DNA from: JAVJSF01 sp040219555
GTDB taxonomy: Bacteria > Actinomycetota > Thermoleophilia > Miltoncostaeales > Miltoncostaeaceae
Length of the DNA stretch: 64,000 bases
Direction of reading: 5' to 3'
Assembly (NCBI GenBank): GCA_040219555.1
Contig: JAVJSF010000006.1
Location: 62,001 to 126,000, forward strand
Shown here: piece after piece, positions 38,634 through 47,353 of the stretch
How positions within the stretch are numbered: position 1 is the first letter of the stretch
Layout: every line of letters starts with the position of its first letter
Program-made: the position numbers and the translations under genes
Notes under the pieces: model-generated
What the model was told of the DNA's origin: nothing
The model's input: only the letters and a program-made list of their open reading frames with translations
Databases searched by the model: none

Positions 38634-40712
38634 ATGTCCTCGCGACCGGCGGCGGCCGGTCCCGTGATCGGTCGTTCCGCTGTCGGCGGCGGCCTCGTGA
38701 CCCCGCTCACCGGGCGCCCCGACGCGACGGCCCCGGGGGCGGCGCACCTGGTGGACGAGCTCGTGCTCCTCGGCCGCGTGCTGGACGCCTCGCACGACGA
38801 GGTGGTGGTCATCGAGGCCCGGACGCTGTCGGTGGTGCGGGCCAACCTCGGCGCACGCCTACAGACCGGGCTCACGCCGGCGGCCCTTCGGGCGCGATCC
38901 CCGCTGGCCTTCCTCCCCGACACCGACGAGGACGCCCTGCGGCGCCTGCTGGGCCCGCTCCTGTCCGGCGACGTCGACCGGGTCCGCTTCGAGACCCGCC
39001 AGCGCCGGTGGGACGGCTCGCTGCACCCCGTCGAGGTGAGCATGTCGCCGGTGCCCGACCAGGCCGAGCCCCTCATCGCCCTGTTCATCAGCGACATCTC
39101 GGCGCGGCGCGAGACCGAGGTGGCGCTGCGCCGGCGCGAGCGCGAGAACCTCTTGCTGGCCGACGAGCAGGGCGCCCTCCGGCGGGTGGCGACGGCCGTG
39201 GCCCGCGGCGACGATCCCTCGTCGCTGTTCGAGCTGGTCTGCGCCGAGGCGCGCCGGCTTCTGGGCGCGGACTCGGCGCGCCTCGTGCGCTTCCCCGCGT
39301 CCGGCCCGCCGCTGGTGGCCGGCCACTCGGGCACCCCGGGGTCCGGTGGAAACGGCTGCCCCCTGGCGGACGCCGTCCGCGACTCGGGCGACGCGGTGCT
39401 GGATCCCGGCCTGGCCGGGCTGGCGGTGCCCGTCCCCGGAGACGGTGGCCTATGGGGCGCCCTCTGCGTCGGTGGGCACGCGGAGGCCGACGAGCAGGCG
39501 GCCTGCCTCCGGCTGGCGCGGTTCGCCGAGCTGGTGGGCATCGCGATGGCCACCGCCGAGGCCCGGGCCCGCCTGGACGCCCTCGCCGCCACCGACCACC
39601 TGACCGGATTCGCGAACCACCGCGCGTTCCAGGAGCATCTCGACCGGGCGTGCGCGGCCGCGGCCACGGCAGGGGGGACCCTGGCGCTGGTGATCATCGA
39701 CCTCGACCACTTCGCCCGTGTCAACGTCGCCGGCGGCCATCGTGCCGGCGACCTCGTGCTCGCCGAGGTGGCGCGCCGCCTGCGCTCGCTCGCGGGACCC
39801 GATTCGGTGCTGGCCCGCATCGGCGGCGACGAGTTCGCATGGATCATCCCGGGCGCGGACGGCGAGGGTGGCCTGACGGCCGCCGAGGCCGTGAGGGCGG
39901 CGGTGGCCGCGGAGCCGTTCTCCGCGATCGGCCCGATGACCGTCTCGGTGGGCGCGTGCGACCTCGGGCGCGCGGGCGGCGCGGAGGAGCTCTTCCGCCT
40001 GGCCGGCGGCGCCCTCTACTGGGCGAAGCTGCAGGGTCGCGACGCGGCGTGCCTGTACTCGCCCGACGTCGTGGAGGCGATGTCGGCCTCCGAGCAGGCC
40101 GAGCGGCTGGCCCGCGCCCAGGCGGTGCAGAGCATCCGCGTCCTGGCGCGTGCCGTCGACGCGAAGGATCCCTCCACCCGGCGCCACTCCGAACGGGTGG
40201 CGGCGCTCGCCAGGGCGCTGGCCCTGGAGCTCGGCTGGAGTCGCCAGGAGGCCGACGACCTGCACGGCGCGGGACTGGTGCACGACGTCGGCAAGATCGC
40301 CGTGCCCGACGCCATCCTCTTCAAGCCCGACCGGCTCACCGACGAGGAGTTCGCCCGCGTCCGCGCCCACGCCGCCCTGGGGGCGGACATCGTCGACGAC
40401 GTGCTCGCCCCGCGGCAGGTCGCATGGGTGCGTGGCCACCACGAGCGCTGGGACGGTCGCGGCTACCCGGACGCCCTCGCCGGGCCGTCCATCCCCGAAG
40501 GCGCGCGGATCATGACCCTCGCCGACTCCTGGGACGTCATGACCTCGATGCGGCCCTACGGGGTCATGCGCGCGCTGGATGACGCCCTGGCCGAGTGCCG
40601 CCGCTGTTCGGGCCACCAGTTCTGGCCGCCGGCCGTCCGTGCGCTCGAGCGCCTGGTGGCCGAGGGCGGCCTGCCCGGCATCGCCGAGGGGACCGCCGAG
40701 CCCCAGGCCTGA
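38634..40712 (+). CDS. PAS-GAF-GGDEF-HD-GYP signalling protein
   Basis: 692 aa, soluble. A PAS domain (about 45-165), a GAF domain (about 185-325), a GGDEF diguanylate cyclase domain with intact RIGGDEFAW near 396, and an HD-GYP phosphodiesterase domain with HDVGKIAVPD near 548 and HHERWDGRGYP near 602. All catalytic signatures for both making and degrading c-di-GMP are present in one chain, so net activity probably depends on the sensory domains. The cyclase lacks an obvious RxxD inhibitory site. No membrane segment, so it senses an intracellular signal. Weak translation start, ATG 38634. Confidence 0.9.
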   Translation: MSSRPAAAGPVIGRSAVGGGLVTPLTGRPDATAPGAAHLVDELVLLGRVLDASHDEVVVIEARTLSVVRANLGARLQTGLTPAALRARSPLAFLPDTDEDALRRLLGPLLSGDVDRVRFETRQRRWDGSLHPVEVSMSPVPDQAEPLIALFISDISARRETEVALRRRERENLLLADEQGALRRVATAVARGDDPSSLFELVCAEARRLLGADSARLVRFPASGPPLVAGHSGTPGSGGNGCPLADAVRDSGDAVLDPGLAGLAVPVPGDGGLWGALCVGGHAEADEQAACLRLARFAELVGIAMATAEARARLDALAATDHLTGFANHRAFQEHLDRACAAAATAGGTLALVIIDLDHFARVNVAGGHRAGDLVLAEVARRLRSLAGPDSVLARIGGDEFAWIIPGADGEGGLTAAEAVRAAVAAEPFSAIGPMTVSVGACDLGRAGGAEELFRLAGGALYWAKLQGRDAACLYSPDVVEAMSASEQAERLARAQAVQSIRVLARAVDAKDPSTRRHSERVAALARALALELGWSRQEADDLHGAGLVHDVGKIAVPDAILFKPDRLTDEEFARVRAHAALGADIVDDVLAPRQVAWVRGHHERWDGRGYPDALAGPSIPEGARIMTLADSWDVMTSMRPYGVMRALDDALAECRRCSGHQFWPPAVRALERLVAEGGLPGIAEGTAEPQA

Positions 40713-40859
40713 GGCCCGGATCCCGCATTCCCATGGGGTGGGGGAGGGGCGGGAGGGGGCCGCGGGGGAGCGGGGTGGAGGGCGGCCCGGAACGAAGAGA
40801 GGCGGGGCAGCCCCGGGAGGTCTGGTGCGTGCCCCGGCGAGTGCCGAACATGCATCGTG

Positions 40860-41933
40860 ATGACCCCTCGCCTCGCACCGACCACCCGCCGCCCGCGCGC
40901 GCTGCGATGCGCCGCCATGGCCCTGATCGCGATGGTGTTGCTCGCGCTGGCCGCGACGGCCGCGACGGCCGCGACGGTGCAGGTGCGCCCCGGCGACACG
41001 CTGTCGGGGATCGCCGCGCGCGCCGGCGTCGGGATTCAGTCCCTGGCGGCCGCCAACGGGATCGCCGACCCCGACCGCATCGTCGCGGGGACGGTGCTGA
41101 CCCTGCCCGGCCGCGGGGCGCCGTCGGCGGGCGGTGGATCGCCGGGCGGCCCGTCCGCGGGGCACACGGTGCGCCCTGGTGAGTCGCTGTCGGCCATCGC
41201 CGCGCGCTACGGCGTCGGGGTGCACTCCCTGGCCTCCGCCAACGGGATCGCCGACCCCGACCGCATCGTCGCCGGCGCGGTCCTGGTGATCCCCGGCGGG
41301 TCCCGGGGCGCGAGCGCCCCCTCGGCGGCGCCCTCCGCCGCCACGCCCTCCGCGGGCGGGGGGACCGTCACTGTGCGCCCCGGGGAGTCGCTCTCGGCCA
41401 TCGCCGCCCGCAACGGCGTGAGCGTGGCCGCCCTGGCCGCCTCGAATGGCATCGCGGATCCCGACCGCATCGTCGCCGGGGCCGTCCTGCGCCTCCCCTC
41501 CTCGGGCGCGGGCGCCGGCGCGGTGCCGAGCCGCTTCACGGCGGACCGCACCACCGTCGCCCGGTTGCTCGACCAGGCCTCCCAGCGCCACGGGGTCGAC
41601 GCGCGCCTGGTGCGGGCGGTGGCCTGGCAGGAGAGCGGCTGGAACCAGGGCGTCGTGTCACGGGCCGGCGCGGTGGGGGTGATGCAACTGATGCCGGCGA
41701 CGTCCCGCTGGCTGGGGACCGACATCCTGCGCCGCCCGCTCGATCCGCGCTCGGTGGGCGACAACATCGACGGCGGGGTCGCCTTCCTCGCCTGGCTCCA
41801 GCGCAACACCGGGGACACCCGGACCACCGTCGCGGCGTATTACCAGGGGCTGGACTCCGTGCGCAGGATCGGGCTCTACGACGACACGGTGGCCTACGTC
41901 GCCAGCGTGCTGTCGCTGCGCGGGCGGGTGTAG
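40860..41933 (+). CDS. Secreted LysM(x3)-lytic transglycosylase
   Basis: 357 aa. A signal peptide (AAMALIAMVLLALAATAATA) is followed by three LysM peptidoglycan-binding repeats of nearly identical sequence: VRPGDTLSGIAARAGVGI, VRPGESLSAIAARYGVGV and VRPGESLSAIAARNGVSV, each continuing ANGIADPDRIVAG (SNGIADPDRIVAG in the third). The C-terminal domain is a goose-lysozyme/Slt-like fold with catalytic Glu in AWQESGWN, then AGAVGVMQLMPAT and AAYYQG. It would cleave glycan strands outside the cell. ATG 40860 or the preceding GTG are both possible. The 147-bp gap before it is GC-rich with a GGGGC-AG-CCCC hairpin and nothing else recognised. Confidence 0.92.
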   Translation: MTPRLAPTTRRPRALRCAAMALIAMVLLALAATAATAATVQVRPGDTLSGIAARAGVGIQSLAAANGIADPDRIVAGTVLTLPGRGAPSAGGGSPGGPSAGHTVRPGESLSAIAARYGVGVHSLASANGIADPDRIVAGAVLVIPGGSRGASAPSAAPSAATPSAGGGTVTVRPGESLSAIAARNGVSVAALAASNGIADPDRIVAGAVLRLPSSGAGAGAVPSRFTADRTTVARLLDQASQRHGVDARLVRAVAWQESGWNQGVVSRAGAVGVMQLMPATSRWLGTDILRRPLDPRSVGDNIDGGVAFLAWLQRNTGDTRTTVAAYYQGLDSVRRIGLYDDTVAYVASVLSLRGRV

Positions 41934-42415
41934 AGCGGCCGGCGCGGGCCGGCGAACGGGTGCGGGCCCAGTTCCCGGACCAGCTCGCCGCCGTCCGCGG
42001 TCTCCCGCCGCCCGGCCAGCGCCCGGGCGCGCATCTCACCCAGGGCGGTGCCGGTGAGCACCCCGGCGACGATCGCCCCGAGTCCCGCTCCCACCAGAAG
42101 GGCGACGGCCTGCAGGACCACGGCCGGCGCCAGCACCACCACGGTCCGCCGGACGGTGTCGCCCGCGCGCTCGCTGCGGGCGCCGGGGGCGGGCCGTGGC
42201 GCCGGCTCGCCGGCCAGCCAGCCCGCCCGCGCCGCCTGGGCGGCGCCCACCACCGCGCCGGTGACCACCCAGAGGATGAGCGCGCGCGCCGGTCCGTCGA
42301 CGGTCGCCAGCGCGGCCGCGAGCCCGGCGGCGGCGATGGCGCCCTGGGCGCCGGCGGCGAGCGCGGTCTCCCGTCGCACCGGGCTCACGGGGCGGGCCGG
42401 AGAGGTCTCGATCAC
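41894..42415 (-). CDS. Hypothetical membrane protein
   Basis: 173 aa, not recognised. Four hydrophobic segments: ETALAAGAQGAIAAAGLAAA, ALILWVVTGAVVGAAQAA, VVVLAPAVVLQAVALLVGAG and LGAIVAGVLTGTALG. The two hairpins are joined by a basic Pro-rich loop; the C-terminus is hydrophilic. Its last 40 nt overlap the 3' end of the LysM gene on the opposite strand. GTG start at 42415, divergent from the lipoprotein gene. Confidence 0.55.
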   Translation of the reverse strand: MIETSPARPVSPVRRETALAAGAQGAIAAAGLAAALATVDGPARALILWVVTGAVVGAAQAARAGWLAGEPAPRPAPGARSERAGDTVRRTVVVLAPAVVLQAVALLVGAGLGAIVAGVLTGTALGEMRARALAGRRETADGGELVRELGPHPFAGPRRPLYTRPRSDSTLAT

Positions 42416-42435
42416 GCTGCCATACTCCCAGACCG

Positions 42436-42951
42436 ATGCGCGCCCCGGTCCTCATCGCGGCCACGCTCATCGCGCTCGCGGGCTGCGGGGGCGGCGAGCC
42501 CGAGCCGCCGGGGGGAGCCGCCGCACCCTCCGGCTCCGGTTACTTCGTCGGGTCCGGTCCCGACGGGCTGGGGGCGGTGGTCGACTTCGCCGCGCGCGAC
42601 GGGGTCCTGGACGACCTGAGGGACGCGATGAGGGCCCGGCCCGAGGGCGCTCCCCCGGTGTGGGTGGGCGCGGTCGCGCTCGTCAACCGCGGCAGCGCCT
42701 CGGTGGCCGTGCCCCGCTTCATCGCCGATCTGCCCGGCGGCGGGGCCGTCCCGCTGGCCGATCCCCGTGCCCCGCGGATCGCGATCCCCGCGGCCGACGA
42801 CCTGGTACCGCCGGCGCCGCTGCTCATCCCTCCCCAGGGGGCCGTGACCGCGTATGTCGCCCTGCGCGGCGCCGACCCCACGGCGGTGCGGGGCCTGCGG
42901 ATGGTCGTGGCCCCCGGCTCGACCGTCGGCCTCGGCGCACGATCCAGGTAG
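42436..42951 (+). CDS. Putative lipoprotein
   Basis: 171 aa. MRAPVLIAATLIALAGCGGG is a lipoprotein signal peptide with lipobox LAGC, so the mature protein would be anchored by Cys16. The remainder (WVGAVALVNRGSASVAVPRF, then LLIPPQGAVTAYVALRGADP) has the beta-strand pattern of a small Ig-like or DUF4352-type domain. Function unknown. CATACT nine nt before the ATG could be its -10. Confidence 0.72.
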   Translation: MRAPVLIAATLIALAGCGGGEPEPPGGAAAPSGSGYFVGSGPDGLGAVVDFAARDGVLDDLRDAMRARPEGAPPVWVGAVALVNRGSASVAVPRFIADLPGGGAVPLADPRAPRIAIPAADDLVPPAPLLIPPQGAVTAYVALRGADPTAVRGLRMVVAPGSTVGLGARSR

Positions 42952-42983
42952 GGGTCCGGCCCCCGGCGGCGAAACCTGAGCGC

Positions 42984-43799
42984 GTGCCCGATGACGTCCA
43001 CGCCCTGGCCGAGCGCCTCACGCACGACTACGAGCGCTTCAGTCCCGCCCAGCAGTCGCTGGCGCGCTACCTGGTCGACCACCTGGCCGACGTTCCCCTG
43101 CTGTCGGCCCACGAGGTGGCCCGCGCCTCGCACTGCAGTCCGGCAACCGTGGTCCGGTTCGCCCAGGCGCTCGGCTACACCGGCTATCCGGAGATGCAGG
43201 GCGTCGTGCGACGGGCGCAGCGGCCCACGCTCCCCCCGCGCCCCGGCGACCGCCAGCTCGATCTGCCGCTCTCCTCGGAGGGGCTCGAGGCCACGCTGGC
43301 GGCGGAGCGCCTCGCCCTGGACGACACCGCCCGCCGGCTGGGCGCCGCCGACCTGACGCCGCTGGTGGCCGCACTCCAGGGGCGCACGCCGCTGGTGCTG
43401 GCCGGCGAGGGCCACGCCCGCCCCGTCGTGGCCCTCATGGAGGAACGCCTGTGCCGGGCCGGCCGGCCCGCGGTGGCCGTGACCGGACTCGAGACCCACG
43501 GCCGGGCCTGGCTCGACGGCCTCGGTCCCGACAGCGCCGTGGTGGCGATCGCGATGGGCCGCGAGTCGCGAGTCGCCCAGGCCGCGGTCACCGCCGCGCG
43601 CGCGGCGGGCGTACCCGCCGTGGTCCTGGTCGACTCCGGGCTGAGCCCGCTGGCGCGCTCGCCGCTGGCCCGGGTGCTGCCGGCCGACATCCGCGACGGG
43701 GCCCCATCGCTGGTCGCGATGGTCGCGGTGGCCCAGGCGCTGGCCGGCGCGGTGGCGCCCGTGGTGGCCCGGAACGGGCTGGCGGCGGTCGGCGCCTGA
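42984..43799 (+). CDS. MurR/RpiR family transcriptional regulator
   Basis: 271 aa. The N-terminal HTH_6 region is FSPAQQSLARYLVDHLADVP, LLSAHEVARASHCSPATVVR and FAQALGYTGYPEMQGVVRR; the C-terminal SIS sugar-phosphate-binding domain includes GRTPLVLAGEGHARPVVALM and DSAVVAIAMGRES. Such regulators usually control sugar or amino-sugar metabolism. The SIS loop GEGHARP replaces the typical GxGxS, so the ligand may not be a sugar phosphate. GTG 42984 starts just before the HTH. No obvious target operon is adjacent. Confidence 0.85.
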   Translation: MPDDVHALAERLTHDYERFSPAQQSLARYLVDHLADVPLLSAHEVARASHCSPATVVRFAQALGYTGYPEMQGVVRRAQRPTLPPRPGDRQLDLPLSSEGLEATLAAERLALDDTARRLGAADLTPLVAALQGRTPLVLAGEGHARPVVALMEERLCRAGRPAVAVTGLETHGRAWLDGLGPDSAVVAIAMGRESRVAQAAVTAARAAGVPAVVLVDSGLSPLARSPLARVLPADIRDGAPSLVAMVAVAQALAGAVAPVVARNGLAAVGA

Positions 43800-43863
43800 G
43801 TTCCCCCGGGCCCCGGCCCGGCCGCGGCGCATGCGCGTGCGGGGGGACGCGGAGCGCGTGGGC

Positions 43864-43869
43864 TAAACT
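43864..43869 (+). promoter_or_regulatory. -10 element TAAACT before pdxS
   Basis: TANNNT hexamer giving a leader of about 30 nt that contains AGAAGGGA, the ribosome binding site of pdxS. Confidence 0.4.
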
Positions 43870-43904
43870 GCGGGGCCGATATCCGCGACGGAGAAGGGAA
43901 CCCA

Positions 43905-44801
43905 TTGCCGGAGGCCAACGGGCGCACGGGCACGATGCGGGTGAAGTCGGGCCTCGCCCAGATGCTCAAGGGCGGCGTCATCATGGACGTGACGACCCCT
44001 GATCAAGCGCGTATCGCCGAGGAGGCCGGCGCCTGTGCCGTGATGGCGCTCGAGCGCATCCCGGCCGACATCAGGGCCGACGGCGGGGTCGCCCGCATGA
44101 GCGACCCGGAGATGATCGCCGGCATCCAGGGGGCGGTCACCATCCCGGTGATGGCCAAGTGCCGGATCGGCCACTTCGTGGAGGCGCAGATCCTCCAGAC
44201 CCTCGATGTGGACTTCCTGGACGAGTCCGAGGTGCTGACGCCGGCGGACGAGGCCCACCACATCGACAAGCACTCGTTCACGGTGCCGTTCGTGTGCGGG
44301 GCGACAGACCTCGGGGAGGCGCTGCGGCGCATCACCGAGGGCGCCGCGATGATCCGGTCGAAGGGCGAGGCGGGGACGGGGAACGTCGTCGAAGCGGTGC
44401 GCCACATGCGTGCCATCCGCTCGGGGATCGCGCGCCTGCGCGGGATGGGTCAGGAGGAGCTGTACGCGGCCGCCAAGGATCTGCGGGCGCCGTACGACCT
44501 CGTGGCCCAGGTCGCGGCGGAGGGGCGGCTGCCCGTGGTGCTGTTCTCCGCCGGCGGCATCGCCACTCCCGCCGACGCGGCGCTGATGATGCAGCTGGGC
44601 GCCGAGGGCGTGTTCGTGGGGTCGGGCATCTACAAGAGCGAGGACCCGCCGGCGCGGGCCCGGGCCATCGTGGAGGCCGCCACCCACTTCCAGGACCCCG
44701 AGGCGCTCGCGCGGGTCTCGCGCGGGCTGAAGGAGGCCATGCCGGGCATCGAGATCGCGGCCCTCGGCGAGGGTCAGCTCCTGCAGGGCCGCGGCTGGTG
44801 A
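43905..44801 (+). CDS. pdxS: Pyridoxal 5'-phosphate synthase subunit PdxS
   Basis: 298 aa beta/alpha barrel that makes PLP from ribose-5-phosphate, glyceraldehyde-3-phosphate and ammonia supplied by PdxT. Family signatures run throughout: LKGGVIMDVTTPDQARIAEE, VMALERIPADIRADGGVARM (with the DIR segment), GTGNVVEAVRHMRAI and FSAGGIATPADAALMMQLGA. The TTG start is supported by AGAAGGGA 6 nt upstream; ATG 43935 would remove the conserved TGTMRVKSG lead-in. The stop overlaps the pdxT GTG, ensuring coupled synthesis of the complex. Confidence 0.97.
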   Translation: MPEANGRTGTMRVKSGLAQMLKGGVIMDVTTPDQARIAEEAGACAVMALERIPADIRADGGVARMSDPEMIAGIQGAVTIPVMAKCRIGHFVEAQILQTLDVDFLDESEVLTPADEAHHIDKHSFTVPFVCGATDLGEALRRITEGAAMIRSKGEAGTGNVVEAVRHMRAIRSGIARLRGMGQEELYAAAKDLRAPYDLVAQVAAEGRLPVVLFSAGGIATPADAALMMQLGAEGVFVGSGIYKSEDPPARARAIVEAATHFQDPEALARVSRGLKEAMPGIEIAALGEGQLLQGRGW

Positions 44802-45442
44802 ACGCGGTGCTGTCCCGGCCCCGCGTGGGCGTCCTCGCCGTGCAGGGCGCGTTCGCCGAGCACGAGCGCGTCCTCTCGGCGTGCGGTGCGCAGCCCGTGC
44901 AGGTCCGCACCGGTGCGGGGCTGGACGGGCTGGACGGGCTGGTCATCCCGGGCGGCGAGAGCACGACGCTGGGCCTGGTGGCCGGCGGGTCCGGGCTGCT
45001 GGACGCGCTGCGCGCCGCCGTCGCCGACGGCCTGCCGGTGCTCGGGACCTGCGCCGGCATGATCGTGCTGGCGCGCGACACCACCGGTGGCCCGCAGCCC
45101 CTGATCGGCGGCATCGACATCACGGTCCGCCGCAACGCGTTCGGCCGCCAGCGATCGTCCTTCGAGGCACGGGTGCCGATGCCGGTCCTCGGCGGCCCCC
45201 CCGTCGACGCCGTCTTCATCCGCGCCCCGTGGATCGAGCGGGCGGGCCCGGCCGTCGAGGTGCTGGCGCACCACGCCGGTCACGGAGTGGCGGCGCGCCA
45301 GGGCCACCTGATGGTGACCGCGTTCCACCCGGAGCTCGCCGACGAGCCCCGGTTCCATGAGTGGCTGGTCGAGCGGGCCCGGGAGCACGACCCCCGCCCG
45401 GCCGGCGTCGAGCGGAGGGAGGGCCATGTCCGGGCACAGTAA
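44798..45442 (+). CDS. pdxT: Pyridoxal 5'-phosphate synthase glutaminase subunit PdxT
   Basis: 214 aa class I glutaminase that supplies ammonia to PdxS. VGVLAVQGAFAEHERVL opens the fold, VIPGGESTT is the substrate-binding loop, GTCAGMIVLA holds the nucleophilic Cys, and TAFHPELADE holds the catalytic His-Glu. RNAFGRQRSSFE is typical of PdxT. GTG start overlaps the pdxS stop. The C-terminal 15 residues extend past the family's normal end and overlap the start of yebC by 17 nt. Confidence 0.96.
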   Translation: MNAVLSRPRVGVLAVQGAFAEHERVLSACGAQPVQVRTGAGLDGLDGLVIPGGESTTLGLVAGGSGLLDALRAAVADGLPVLGTCAGMIVLARDTTGGPQPLIGGIDITVRRNAFGRQRSSFEARVPMPVLGGPPVDAVFIRAPWIERAGPAVEVLAHHAGHGVAARQGHLMVTAFHPELADEPRFHEWLVERAREHDPRPAGVERREGHVRAQ

Positions 45443-46175
45443 GTGGGCGACCATCAAGCGCAAGAAGGGGGCGGCCGACGAGAAGCGCGGCCAGCTCTTC
45501 TCGAAGCTGTCGCGCGCGATCATCGTCGCCGCCAAGGAGGGCGGGGCCGACCCCGAGGGCAACTCGGCGCTGGCCACCGCCATCCAGAAGGCCCGCGACA
45601 ACTCGATGCCCAAGGACAACATCGAGCGGGCCATCCAGCGCGGCGCGGGCGGTGCCGACGGGGACGCGTACGAGTCCATCTCCTACGAGGGCTACGGCCC
45701 CGGCGGGGTGGCGGTCATCTGCAGCATCCTCACCGACAACCGCAACCGCACGGCCAGCGACCTGCGCCACATCTTCACCAAGAACGGCGGATCCCTGGCC
45801 ACCCCGGGTAGCGTGGCCTGGCAGTTCGAGCGGCGCGGCATCATCACCGTCGACGACGCCGGCATCGACGAGGACACCCTGATGGAGGTCGCCCTCGCGG
45901 GCGGCGCCGAGGACATCCGCGACGACGACGGCCAGTGGGAGATCAGCACCGAGCCCACCGACTTCATGGCGGTGCGCGGTGCGCTGGACGAGGCCGGGAT
46001 CGCCTACGCCTCCGCCGAGCTGACGATGATCCCCAAGTCGACCGTGGCGCCGACCGAGAAGGAGGCCCGCCAGGTGCTGCGCCTGGTGGACCAGCTCGAG
46101 GAGAACGACGACGTCCAGGACGTCTACGCGAACTACGACATCTCGGAGGAGATCTTCGAGGCGGTGATGGGCTGA
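45426..46175 (+). CDS. yebC: YebC/PmpR family protein
   Basis: 249 aa. MSGHSKWATIKRKKGAADEK is the invariant N-terminus, followed by IAAAKEGG-like VAAKEGGADPEGN, YEGYGPGGVAVI and DVYANYDI at the end. Members act as DNA-binding regulators or, as shown more recently for some YebC2 proteins, help ribosomes through proline stretches. Translation starts at ATG 45426, with GGAGGGAGGG upstream, inside the pdxT 3' end. It precedes ruvCAB, as in most Actinobacteria. Confidence 0.95.
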   Translation: MSGHSKWATIKRKKGAADEKRGQLFSKLSRAIIVAAKEGGADPEGNSALATAIQKARDNSMPKDNIERAIQRGAGGADGDAYESISYEGYGPGGVAVICSILTDNRNRTASDLRHIFTKNGGSLATPGSVAWQFERRGIITVDDAGIDEDTLMEVALAGGAEDIRDDDGQWEISTEPTDFMAVRGALDEAGIAYASAELTMIPKSTVAPTEKEARQVLRLVDQLEENDDVQDVYANYDISEEIFEAVMG

Positions 46176-46234
46176 GCGGTACCGGTTCGCCCGGCGCGGG
46201 AGGACCGGCGCGGGCGGCCGGGAACACGAGCGGC

Positions 46235-46729
46235 ATGAGTTGCATCCTCGGCGTCGACCCCGGCCTGGCCTCGACCGGGTACGCCGTGGTGGCGGGCACC
46301 CCGAGCCGCCTGCGGGTGCTGGAGGCCGGCACGGTCCGCACCTCCCCGCGGACCCCCCACGCCGAGCGCCTGCGGGCCCTGCACGACACGATCGCCGTCC
46401 TGACCGGCGGCCACGCCATCGACTCGGCGGTGGTGGAGTCGTGGTTCGTGCACCCGGTCAGCCGCGCGGCCATGGGGATGGCCGAGGCCCGCGGGGCGAT
46501 CATGGTGGCCCTGGCGTCGGCCGGGCTCGAGGTGGTGGAGTACGCCCCCAACACCATCAAGCAGGCGGTGACCGGGCACGGCGGGGCCGGCAAGGAGCAG
46601 GTGCGGGCGATGGTTGAGCGGCTCACCGGGGTGCGCGGCGACACCGACCACACCGCCGACGCCATGGCGGCCGCCATCTGTCATCTGAGCTCCGCCCCCA
46701 TGCGTGGTGCCATCCGTCGCGCCCGCTAG
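46235..46729 (+). CDS. ruvC: Holliday junction resolvase RuvC
   Basis: 164 aa RNase H-fold endonuclease that cuts four-way junctions symmetrically. LGVDPGLASTGYAVV carries the first catalytic Asp, VVESWFV the Glu, and GDTDHTADAMAAAICHL the C-terminal acidic pair; the second of these is His-Thr-Ala-Asp. VEYAPNTIKQAVTGHGGAGK is the DNA-contacting block. Size is normal. It is followed by ruvA after 33 bp. No LexA box precedes the ruv genes here. Confidence 0.95.
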   Translation: MSCILGVDPGLASTGYAVVAGTPSRLRVLEAGTVRTSPRTPHAERLRALHDTIAVLTGGHAIDSAVVESWFVHPVSRAAMGMAEARGAIMVALASAGLEVVEYAPNTIKQAVTGHGGAGKEQVRAMVERLTGVRGDTDHTADAMAAAICHLSSAPMRGAIRRAR

Positions 46730-46762
46730 CCTCCGGCCCGTGAGCGCCCCCCGTCGGTCCCC

Positions 46763-47353
46763 ATGATCCGCACCCTCGCCGGGCGCATCGTCGCCCTCGA
46801 GGCCGACGGTCCGGTGGTGGAGGTGGGAGGGGTCGGCATCCTCGCCCGCGTCTCGGCCACCACCGCCGCCGCCCTGCCGGCCGTGGGCGGATCGGTGAGC
46901 CTGATGACGCATCTGGTGGTGCGCGAGGATGCGCTGGAGTTGTACGGCTTCGCCACCCCGACCGAGCGCGCTCTGTTCGACGCCTTCCTGTCGGTCGGTG
47001 GGGTCGGCGCCCGGCTGGCGCTGGCCATGTGCGGGGTGGCCCCGCCGGAGGACCTGCGCCTGGCGCTGGCGCGCGGCGACTCCGCCCGGTTGCAGGGCGC
47101 TCCCGGCGTGGGGAAGCGCATCGCCGAGCGCGTCGTGCTGGAGTTGCGCGACCGCCTGGGCGCGGTGGGCGGGGACGCCCCGCCGGCGGCGGGCGTCGCG
47201 GCCGGCGCCGACGCCTTCCTGGCCGCGCGGGACGGCCTGGTGGCCCTGGGCTTCCGCGCCGAGGAGGCCGACGCGGCCCTGGCCGATGCGCCCGCCGACC
47301 TCGACGCCGAGGCGCTGGTGCGCCACGGGCTGAGGGCGTTGCGCCGTGACTGA
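46763..47353 (+). CDS. ruvA: Holliday junction DNA helicase subunit RuvA
   Basis: 196 aa. An OB-fold start (MIRTLAGRIVALEADGPVVE), two helix-hairpin-helix motifs (FLSVGGVGARLALAM; LQGAPGVGKRIAERVVLELR) and a C-terminal domain III (ARDGLVALGFRAEEADAALA) that contacts RuvB. It binds the junction as a tetramer and loads RuvB. The last codons overlap the ruvB GTG by 8 nt. Confidence 0.95.
   Translation: MIRTLAGRIVALEADGPVVEVGGVGILARVSATTAAALPAVGGSVSLMTHLVVREDALELYGFATPTERALFDAFLSVGGVGARLALAMCGVAPPEDLRLALARGDSARLQGAPGVGKRIAERVVLELRDRLGAVGGDAPPAAGVAAGADAFLAARDGLVALGFRAEEADAALADAPADLDAEALVRHGLRALRRD

Noticed and set aside
40841..40856. GAACATGC near the LysM gene start as a LexA half-site
   Set aside because: There is no GTTC partner at N4 spacing; it lacks the symmetry of the two real boxes.
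40713..40859. Possible c-di-AMP (ydaO-type) riboswitch before the LysM-transglycosylase gene
   Set aside because: Purine-rich GGGGGAGCGGGG resembles one part of the motif and the gene class fits, but the conserved CAGCTAACC-type element and the second arm are not found.
40977..41510. Near-identical repeats that could be read as a repeat array
   Set aside because: They are in-frame LysM domain copies within one gene, not a CRISPR or intergenic repeat.
46130..46235. LexA control of ruvCAB
   Set aside because: GGAACACGAG before ruvC has only one half-site; no CGAAC-N4-GTTCG match is seen.
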